A stretch of 13,044 nt of DNA from JADFUZ01 sp034430415. GTDB taxonomy: Bacteria; Chloroflexota; Dehalococcoidia; GIF9; AB-539-J10. Below the pieces are notes generated by a model that was given only the letters and a program-made list of their open reading frames with translations, was not told the DNA's origin and searched no databases. A program made the translations under genes and the position numbers. The first letter of the stretch is position 1. Each line of letters begins with the position of its first letter. Below, piece after piece: positions 8,419-13,044 of the stretch. Where the stretch lies: positions 1-13,044 of the forward strand of contig DAOUEN010000019.1 in the NCBI GenBank assembly GCA_034430415.1, read 5' to 3'.

Positions 8419-8988
8419 ATGGCGCATTCCAACACTGTTGAGATTGATGGCGTGGGACCGGTTCTGTTTGAACGCAGCGAGCGGGCCAAACACGTGAGTA
8501 TCTCGGTGAAGCCGTTCACGGGGGTTCGGGTTGCTGTTCCTTATGGATCGTCCTTCAGGAAAGCCGAGGAATTCGTCTATGCCAGGACCGATTGGATACA
8601 GAGGCACCTGCACCAGATGAAGCAGTACGAGAATCAAAACAGAGTTGCCTCGGCTGCTTCTGTCGATATTGACAGGGCGAAAGCCAAACGGAAGCTCACC
8701 AGAAGGCTGAGACACCTGGCGGCGAAACACGGTTTCACCTATGACAGAGTGTTCATTCGCAATCAGAGAACGAGATGGGGCAGCTGCTCTCACAGGAACA
8801 ACATCAGCCTCAATATGAAGATTATCCGCCTGCCTGAAGAGCTGATGGACTATGTGATTCTGCACGAGCTTGTTCATACTCGGCTCAAGAACCACAGCAG
8901 CGACTTCTGGGCTGAACTCACCAGGCTGGTGGGAGATGCCAAGGGCATGGCGTCGGAGTTGAAGCAATATGGGGTGAGGTTACTCTGA
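8419..8988 (+). CDS. YgjP-like zinc metallopeptidase-domain protein
   Basis: A 189-residue protein of the YgjP-like/DUF45 family (PF01863), related in fold to SprT and M48-type metallopeptidases. It shows the RWGSCS motif (119-124), the helix DYVILHELVH with the HExxH zinc site (His149, Glu150, His153) and a third His159 in KNHSSDFW, so all zinc ligands are present. The N-terminal half (about 8-70) forms the beta-strand region with HVSISV and GVRVAVP that family members have. The frame is open back to 8314, inside the permease gene, but ATG 8419 has GGAAGG (8404-8409) nine bases upstream and gives the normal family length. The true substrates of this family are not well established. It follows the permease pair by 88 bases and may share its transcript. 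Ends in a tail-to-tail arrangement with the protease gene. Confidence 0.88.
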   Translation: MAHSNTVEIDGVGPVLFERSERAKHVSISVKPFTGVRVAVPYGSSFRKAEEFVYARTDWIQRHLHQMKQYENQNRVASAASVDIDRAKAKRKLTRRLRHLAAKHGFTYDRVFIRNQRTRWGSCSHRNNISLNMKIIRLPEELMDYVILHELVHTRLKNHSSDFWAELTRLVGDAKGMASELKQYGVRLL

Positions 8989-9168
8989 GGAATTGCATCT
9001 AGCAGCCCCCGCGGACCACCAGGACAGCGGTGCTTTGTAGAACCTCAGATTGCCATTGAAGGTGACAGGCCTCGTGAACCTCTGCACCACCTCCAGCCAT
9101 TCCCACCTACCGGGGTCTTTGCTGGAGCCGGAGTCGACGCTAGCCTCACACAGCAGACAAACAACACA
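8980..9168 (-). pseudogene. Possible gene remnant without a start
   Basis: On the minus strand a frame of 62 codons ends in TAA at 8980-8982 and is closed upstream by TGA. It has a protein-like composition (KDPGRWEWLEVVQRFTRPV, then FNGNLRFYKAPLSWW) but no ATG or ribosome site near its beginning, and it overlaps the end of the metallopeptidase gene by nine bases. Rich in Trp, Arg and Phe, it could be the tail of a lost gene behind the protease. It could also be chance; I do not recognise it. Confidence 0.2.
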
Positions 9169-9204
9169 TCAGAAGAGCTACCGGGGAGCTAGGCCAGAGA
9201 GGAG

Positions 9205-10281
9205 TTAGGCGAGAGAGATCGCGGCCTCCGCCGCCTCAAAAGCGTTCACCAGTCCATTCCCCACACCACCGACGCCGATCCACGAGCAGGTGCTCTCAAT
9301 TGCCTGCCGCACTTCGTCGTTGACCATGCCGTCGCCGTTGCCGTCCACCGCCACGCTGAATACCAGCGCAGCTACACCCGACACATGGGCTGCCGCCGGT
9401 GAAGTGCCGGTCTCATAGCCATACTGATCGTCGGGTAGCGCGGAGTAGATCTTGAAGCCCGGGGCCGCCACATCCACACCGTCCCCGTGGTTGGACAGCA
9501 CGGCCAGGGAATCGCCTTCATTGGTGGCAGCTACGGCAAGACATCCGGCGTAGTAGGCCGGGTAGGCTGCCGAAGACCCGCCCTCGTTGCCCGCCGCTGC
9601 CACCACCACTGCTCCCCGGCTCCAGGCATAGTCAATCGCCTTCTCCAGGTCCGGCGATGCCTCGGTGCACAGACTCAGGTTGATGACCTGGGCTCCATGG
9701 TTCACTGCCCAGTCGATGCCTCTGGCGACGGCTGATGCCTGGCATCTGCCCCGGTCATCAGCCACTTTGACGTTGAGCAGCCGGCAGTTGGGAGCGATGG
9801 CGGCCACGGTGCCGGCCATGTGAGTCCCGTGTCCGTAGAGATCATCGCTGGTCGGGCTTTCCGTGAAATTGACCTCGCCCACCACTCTGTCACCCAGCTC
9901 CTCGTTGTCCGCATCAATGCCGGTGTCGAGAATAGCGACCAGCGTCGGCTCTCCCCCTCCTGCTATTTGCCATGCCTGCGGCGCCTGGATCCTGCCGACC
10001 CCCCACCTTTGAGCTAGAGAAGCTGCATCAGGATCACCGGTATATGCCATTCCGGAAGCCTGGCCCTCGCTGGGTGACTCCGATTCGACCAGTGATTCCA
10101 GCGTGCCGGCATCGCTACTGTCAGACGAGTAAGATATCGCCGCCTCAGAGGAAGCACAGCCCACCTCGCCGCTATCGCCTTCATCGGCCACTGCGTTTTC
10201 GCCGGCCGCTCCCAGCCCCAACCACAAACCGGCTACCAGTAGTGCCAGCAGTGCTATCCCGGCACACCCCCACTTCTTCAT
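9205..10281 (-). CDS. Exported subtilisin-like serine protease (S8)
   Basis: A 358-residue serine protease of the subtilase family (PF00082, thermitase-like). An N-terminal signal or anchor (MKKWGCAGIALLALLVAGLWLGLG) is followed by an acidic, Ser-rich linker (about 30-85), then the catalytic domain. The triad is intact: Asp119 in AILDTGID, His151 in GHGTHMAGT, Ser294 in GTSPAAAHVSG; the oxyanion Asn232 lies in AAAGNEG. In the C-terminal helix the usual NPDLT segment is replaced by DGNGDGMVNDEVRQAIEST (313-331), which has the D-x-N-x-D-G layout of a calcium loop. Six Cys outside the signal could form disulfides. No long prodomain is evident; the acidic linker takes its place, so maturation may differ from classical subtilisins. 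ATG 10281 is kept because an in-frame stop lies just upstream; the nearest good ribosome site (AGGAGG, 10306-10311) is 24 bases away. Likely acts outside the cell or in the wall. Confidence 0.92.
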   Translation of the reverse strand: MKKWGCAGIALLALLVAGLWLGLGAAGENAVADEGDSGEVGCASSEAAISYSSDSSDAGTLESLVESESPSEGQASGMAYTGDPDAASLAQRWGVGRIQAPQAWQIAGGGEPTLVAILDTGIDADNEELGDRVVGEVNFTESPTSDDLYGHGTHMAGTVAAIAPNCRLLNVKVADDRGRCQASAVARGIDWAVNHGAQVINLSLCTEASPDLEKAIDYAWSRGAVVVAAAGNEGGSSAAYPAYYAGCLAVAATNEGDSLAVLSNHGDGVDVAAPGFKIYSALPDDQYGYETGTSPAAAHVSGVAALVFSVAVDGNGDGMVNDEVRQAIESTCSWIGVGGVGNGLVNAFEAAEAAISLA

Positions 10282-10319
10282 ACTTCGAGTCTACTCGCAA
10301 GCTATCCTCCTTCCATCAA

Positions 10320-10375
10320 CCTTACGTACCGTTTTGCACCGGAAGTTGGTCGCCCGACTCTGCTCCCCTTACGTA
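10320..10375. promoter_or_regulatory. Pair of CCTTACGTA direct repeats upstream of the protease
   Basis: The nine-base string CCTTACGTA occurs at 10320-10328 and again at 10367-10375, start to start 47 bases. Each contains the palindrome TACGTA. The spacing, between four and five helical turns, and the position 40-95 bases upstream of the protease start make them candidate operator sites. No clear promoter hexamers could be assigned. Confidence 0.3.
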
Positions 10376-10497
10376 TGTGCTAGGACTTGTGACCTCGTTC
10401 AGATAGATAGGTGACACATGAGTTATGAGAGGGCGTTCCGTGCAGCCGGGCAGCACGAGTCCAGGCTGCGCCCAGCGAGTTACACCACCCCGACTTC

Positions 10498-10561
10498 GGG
10501 TGGTCGTCGGCCACAGCATCCAGTCTAATCAGTGAGCCCGAGCGCCAGCTCAAAGCTCCTG
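10498..10561 (+). repeat. Dispersed 64-base repeat, copy 2
   Basis: Matches 246-309 in the same orientation with about 8 differences. The inverted core at 10533-10552 (TGAGC...GCTCA) is identical. It begins where the CCACCCCGACTT hairpin ends, so the heptad entry sequence is on its left here, whereas copy 1 has the heptads on its right. Confidence 0.75.
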
Positions 10562-10589
10562 CCTATTGCACCCCTGGCTCCGGCCCGGC

Positions 10590-10952
10590 CTACTTCCCCG
10601 TCATCTTTATCCCCACCCCCATCCCAACCCCTATCCCCAGCGGCGCGGCCACTTCCTCCATCACCCTGGCGATGGCTTCCTTCAACGACTTCTTCTGCTC
10701 CTTGTTAAGCCGCTGCCTTGTCCTCAGCATCCGGGCGATCGTGTTCGCCACCTCCATCTGCACGTCTATCCTCTCCGGATAGTTCTTCATCACCTCCCTC
10801 AGCCTTACCCTCAGCAGCGAGATCTCCTCATCGATGCCCTCCACGCGCGACGCCTCCTCTAGCTGCTCCTTCTCCGCTTCGCTCATCACCGTCGAGTAGA
10901 ACCCGTGCTTGCGCGCGTTCATGTTCCCCTTCTGTGCTCCCTTCTTTGCCAT
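10590..10952 (-). CDS. Small phage/element protein of the KGN-NARKHGFYS type
   Basis: A 120-residue basic, helical protein. The N-terminus KKGAQKGNMNARKHGFYS is a variant of the widely seen G-A-P-K-G-N-x-N-A-x-K-H-G-x-Y-S motif that opens small proteins of phages and integrated elements, often beside terminase or replication genes. A long helical region follows (about 24-97: SEAEKEQLEEASRVEG, then IDEEISLLRVRLREVMK and TIARMLRTRQRLNKEQKK), then a Gly/Met-rich tail. Start ATG 10952 follows the previous stop by nine bases, with GAGGG overlapping that stop. Function is not established; a DNA-packaging or DNA-binding accessory role is the usual guess. It is the last gene of the cassette; no terminase follows, so the element is either truncated here or continues elsewhere. 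Confidence 0.75.
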   Translation of the reverse strand: MAKKGAQKGNMNARKHGFYSTVMSEAEKEQLEEASRVEGIDEEISLLRVRLREVMKNYPERIDVQMEVANTIARMLRTRQRLNKEQKKSLKEAIARVMEEVAAPLGIGVGMGVGIKMTGK

Positions 10953-10961
10953 CGCTCGCCC

Positions 10962-11162
10962 TCACTCCTGCGGCTTTCCCACCCTCTCGGCTCCCTCCAG
11001 CATCCTCACCGCTTCATCGCTCAGAATCACCCGGCGGCGCTGCCTCCGCTTCCCCCTCCTGCCGTCCTCCTCCACCAGCGCCTTCGCCACTCCATAGACC
11101 AGCCTGTAGGCCGCCAGCTCGTAGTAGCCCTGGTCTATCAGCTCTTCCACTGACTTCTGCAT
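10962..11162 (-). CDS. Small basic hypothetical protein
   Basis: A 66-residue protein whose ATG (11162) lies inside the end of the loader gene, overlapping it by 25 bases, and is preceded by GGAGGAG three bases upstream, a convincing ribosome site. An N-terminal helical part (KSVEELIDQGYYELAAYRL) is followed by a strongly basic segment (GKRRQRRR, 37-44) and a short C-terminal helix. The basic patch suggests nucleic-acid contact, but no known family comes to mind. Tight packing with its neighbours argues that it is a real gene of the cassette. Confidence 0.6.
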   Translation of the reverse strand: MQKSVEELIDQGYYELAAYRLVYGVAKALVEEDGRRGKRRQRRRVILSDEAVRMLEGAERVGKPQE

Positions 11163-11920
11163 GGCTCCTCCTTCAGTGACCCGCTGCCTCGAGCCGGTCT
11201 CAGGCCACCGCGCTTCGTTTTCCGGTAGTCTCCCGCGCTGTTGTGCGCCATCCGCGAGAGCCCTCTATCCTCGAATCTGCTCCTTATCCTGGGCGGGAGG
11301 TCGTTAAGGTCCGTGTTGGTGGTGAGCACGGTGGGCCTGGCATTGGCGAACCTCGCCGTCATCAGCTCGTCAAACTTCGCCTTCTCCCAGTCGCTGCCGT
11401 ACTCCACTCCCAGGTCATCCAGCACCAGCAGGAAGGTCCGCTTCAGCCCCTCCATCACCCCCTCGCTGCCGTGAGTGTCAAATGACGACCGCAGCTCTGA
11501 GAAAAGCTCGGCCACCGCCTTGATGCGGACATCTACTCCTCGCCCCAGCGCCCGCCTGGCAATGGCGTTGCACAGGTGGGTCTTGCCGTTGCCCACCCCA
11601 CCGTAGATTAGTAGCCAGATGAACTGGCTCGTTCCGTCGCCAATAGCCCTGGCGTACTTCAGCGCCTCCCCTGTCCCGGGGACGGGGTCAAACGTCTCGA
11701 ACGTCTGCTGCGGCGCCGTAACTCCCTGCGCCCGGGCGAATGGCTCTCCGTTCCTGTAGGCAGTCACTCTCTCCAGCAGGCAGTCCGCCGCCCGACACGG
11801 CACCGCCCTTGCGTAGTCGACGCCACCGCCGGCTTTGCGTGGATGCACGAATCCACATCCCCCGCAGACGCTGCAACCCGCTTCGGAGCCGTAAGGGATG
11901 CCTCCCCCGTCCTCAGTCAT
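11138..11920 (-). CDS. DnaC/IstB-like AAA+ helicase loader with N-terminal zinc finger
   Basis: A 260-residue AAA+ ATPase of the DnaC/DnaI/IstB group that should load the replicative helicase at the element's origin. Walker A is GGVGNGKT (107-114), Walker B LLVLDDLG (164-171), and the sensor-1/arginine region reads TTNTDLNDLPPRIRSRFED, followed by the DYRKTKRGG end typical of DnaC-like proteins. The N-terminus carries Cys16, 19 and 22 plus Cys42 and 47, a probable zinc-binding knuckle as in DnaI-type loaders. The frame extends upstream to 11977, but ATG 11920 is better: GAGGT lies five bases before it, and it overlaps the initiator's stop by eight bases (ATGACTGA), the usual coupling of initiator and loader. 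The last 40 residues are Arg/Gly/Ser-rich. Confidence 0.88.
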   Translation of the reverse strand: MTEDGGGIPYGSEAGCSVCGGCGFVHPRKAGGGVDYARAVPCRAADCLLERVTAYRNGEPFARAQGVTAPQQTFETFDPVPGTGEALKYARAIGDGTSQFIWLLIYGGVGNGKTHLCNAIARRALGRGVDVRIKAVAELFSELRSSFDTHGSEGVMEGLKRTFLLVLDDLGVEYGSDWEKAKFDELMTARFANARPTVLTTNTDLNDLPPRIRSRFEDRGLSRMAHNSAGDYRKTKRGGLRPARGSGSLKEEPCRSQWKS

Positions 11921-12725
11921 CGTACCTCGGTGGAGCCGTGTAGCTCGCCGGCAGCTCTCTGCTGCGACTGCTTTCACTACGTGGCCTTGCCCCGCTTCGC
12001 TGGCAACGACCTTCTCCCGCCCTCTCCATCCAGTTTCTCAGGGCCAGCCACGGTCTCTTCACTTGCCTTGTGCTCCAGTACTCCGCGAACTTCTTGAACT
12101 CCAGGCGGTAGTCCAGGTCCGGATAGTCGGACCCGAGCTCGCGGAGCTTCTCCAGGGATCTGCCCCCGGGGAACCTGGGAATCCGCTCCAGGATATCGAA
12201 TAGCTCCCTCTCATACACGCTTGCCTCTCCGCCATCTCCTCCACTCTTTGCAGTAGTCTCTGTGGTAGTCTCTGTTAATGTTATGTCGCGCTCCCGCATT
12301 TCCTTTTGCCCCACCTCGGCATTTCCTTCTGCCGCCCTTTCGCCTTTCGATTTGTCACCCTCGCCTGCCACCTTCCCCAGGAGCTTCATCAGCGCTCCGC
12401 TCAGCGCCGACTCGTTCACCTTGAAATGCATCGTCGGGTTGCCGTTGGCCTTCTTCACCTTCACCTCTATGAAGCCCAGCTCCCTCAGCCTCTTCTTCGC
12501 CTTGTCCAGGTAATAGCGGTTCAGCCCCAGCTCGCCGTGCCAGTCGGCATGCGTCTTGTATACCCAGCCCTCCCTGTTGGCGCTGCGGTCAGACCAGTAC
12601 AGCAGTTGCGACAGCAGCAGCGCGGAATGATGGTCGCCGGTCAGGTCGAGAAACAGCCGCGGCAGCACCAGGATGTTGTGCTGCCCGCTCGCCCTCTTCA
12701 CCAGGCCCAGGATTTCCTCTCTCAT
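11913..12725 (-). CDS. Winged-helix replication initiator (phage/plasmid type, DnaD-like)
   Basis: A 270-residue protein laid out like replication initiators of phages and integrated elements. Residues about 16-105 form a winged helix typical of replisome organisers (FLDLTGDHHSALLLSQLLYW, then GWVYKTHADW, GLNRYYLDKAKKRLRELGFIEVK). A polar linker (110-168) includes TLTETTTETTAK, a low-complexity signature common in such proteins. The C-terminal part (about 170-236: ERELFDILERIP, then FKKFAEYW and KRPWLALRNWMERA) resembles the DnaD-type domain that contacts the loader. It is the first large gene of the cassette and overlaps the loader gene by eight bases. ATG 12725 has GAGGG about ten bases upstream. 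It probably recognises the origin, whose location is not proven. Confidence 0.8.
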   Translation of the reverse strand: MREEILGLVKRASGQHNILVLPRLFLDLTGDHHSALLLSQLLYWSDRSANREGWVYKTHADWHGELGLNRYYLDKAKKRLRELGFIEVKVKKANGNPTMHFKVNESALSGALMKLLGKVAGEGDKSKGERAAEGNAEVGQKEMRERDITLTETTTETTAKSGGDGGEASVYERELFDILERIPRFPGGRSLEKLRELGSDYPDLDYRLEFKKFAEYWSTRQVKRPWLALRNWMERAGEGRCQRSGARPRSESSRSRELPASYTAPPRYDD

Positions 12726-12743
12726 CTGCTATCGCCCTCTTCG

Positions 12744-12818
12744 CTACCTCTTGCCGCGCTTCACCGCTACAGACACGCCGTAAGCCTCAGTCATACCACC
12801 AATGCAACTGCCGGCCAA
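12744..12818 (-). CDS. Possible leader peptide before the initiator gene
   Basis: Within the leader of the replication operon a frame of 24 residues starts at TTG 12818 and stops with TAG at 12744-12746, 18 bases before the initiator's ATG. GGGGAGG (12834-12828) lies nine bases before the TTG, separated by an A/T-only stretch, the best ribosome site of the cassette. An in-frame ATG (12794) gives a 16-residue version. The peptide (MAGSCIGG, then MTEAYGVSVAVKRGKR) ends very basic. It could be a translated leader that couples or limits expression of the initiator. Too short for certainty. Confidence 0.35.
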   Translation of the reverse strand: MAGSCIGGMTEAYGVSVAVKRGKR

Positions 12819-12858
12819 AAAAATATACCTCCCCGACAAATCCACTCCACATATGACC

Positions 12859-12887
12859 AGTATCCCATAATCGTACAGAAATGTCAA
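12859..12887 (-). promoter_or_regulatory. Strong sigma-70 promoter of the replication cassette
   Basis: On the minus strand TTGACA (12887-12882, perfect) is followed after exactly 17 bases by GATACT (12864-12859, four of six). The transcript would begin near 12852 and carry a leader of about 125 bases that contains the possible leader peptide. Confidence 0.65.
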
Positions 12888-12947
12888 GCGCCCACGGAAT
12901 TATCCCTTTCCAATCCCCTTCTCCCGAACTAGACCCGCAGACCACCC

Positions 12948-13003
12948 CGACTATCGACTGCCGACTATCGACCGTCGACTCTTGACTCCCGACTATCGAC
13001 TAT
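12948..13003. repeat. CGACTNN heptad tract D, eight units
   Basis: Eight consecutive seven-base units, the longest tract: CGACTAT, CGACTGC, CGACTAT, CGACCGT, CGACTCT, TGACTCC, CGACTAT, CGACTAT. It is entered through CCACCCCGACT like tracts A and B. GGTATTGACA follows at 13028-13037, giving a perfect -35 at 13032-13037 for a rightward gene outside the window; the -10 would lie beyond the end. The tract is 61 bases upstream of the -35 of the replication promoter. Confidence 0.85.
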
Positions 13004-13044
13004 CGTGTCTCGCATTACGCCATGCGTGGTATTGACAAATCCCA

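Larger units (their letters stand above)
10282..10589. other. 308-base intergenic region between protease and replication cassette
   Basis: Holds two TACGTA sites, a CCACCC/GGGTGG hairpin (10485-10490 with 10498-10503) and the second copy of the 64-base dispersed repeat. No gene is supported. The hairpin is formed by the shared CCACCCCGACT entry sequence of the heptad tracts together with the first bases of the dispersed repeat. It lies behind the end of the replication cassette (stop at 10590) and upstream of the protease, but it has no T run. Confidence 0.45.
12726..13044. other. Control region upstream of the replication cassette
   Basis: This 319-base stretch carries, from right to left, the GGTATTGACA -35, heptad tract D, a pyrimidine-rich stretch (12900-12935), the promoter of the cassette, an A/T tract (AAAAAAATATA, 12817-12827) and the possible leader peptide. 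An origin could lie here, since direct repeats, an A/T-rich stretch and an initiator gene are close together, but heptads of the same kind occur elsewhere without replication genes. Confidence 0.4.

Noticed and set aside
10485..10503. Rho-independent terminator for the replication cassette
   Set aside because: The CCACCC/GGGTGG stem is only six bases and no T run follows on either strand. It is better explained as the repeat boundary.
11921..11977. 19-residue N-terminal extension of the loader
   Set aside because: It lies entirely within the initiator gene, while ATG 11920 has a ribosome site and the usual overlap.

Overview
Most of this 13 kb window looks like a chromosomal piece of a GC-rich bacterium, probably an uncultured Chloroflexota (Dehalococcoidia-like). 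That assignment is an inference. It rests on the general gene style, on a small KGN-x-NARKHGFYS protein next to a DnaC-type loader (a combination I associate with integrated elements in that group), and on short heptad repeats between genes. No rRNA, tRNA, transposase, integrase or CRISPR array was seen.

Layout. (1) 1-147 is the tail of a membrane protein. (2) 148-1487 is a repeat-bearing spacer and an A/T-richer orphan gene (666-1487) with a PD-(D/E)XK-like look. (3) 1747-4222 is a duplicated accessory block: a small four-helix membrane protein plus a heptad-repeat tail occurs twice (1753-2148 and 3722-4114, about 87% identical proteins). Between the copies lie a decayed HEAT-repeat gene, a small winged-helix-like gene and an intact HEAT-repeat gene. 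A third, 5'-truncated remnant of the membrane gene sits at 7106-7168. (4) 4268-6799 (minus) is a complete P3A-type proton-pump ATPase. (5) 7324-8330 is a split two-gene permease with a GTGA overlap, followed by a YgjP-like metallopeptidase. (6) 9205-10281 (minus) is a secreted or membrane-anchored subtilisin-like protease with a calcium-loop insertion. (7) 10590-12818 (minus) is a compact replication cassette: strong promoter, possible leader peptide, winged-helix initiator, zinc-finger DnaC-like loader, and two small genes.

Repeats are the most distinctive property. A heptad, CGACTNN, forms tandem tracts at four places (326-360, 2170-2204, 4137-4164, 12948-13003), usually entered through CCACCCCGACT. 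Two of them are followed by GGTATTGACA, which supplies a -35 element. A separate 64-base dispersed repeat (246-309 and 10498-10561) has a perfectly conserved inverted core. These repeats look like remnants of dispersal by duplication and short-range recombination. They mark the boundaries of the accessory modules.

The genes do not form one pathway. The ATPase, permease and protease are envelope functions. The HEAT/winged-helix/membrane-protein block is an unexplained accessory unit. The replication cassette is the front end of an integrated plasmid or phage-like element whose integrase and structural genes are not in view.
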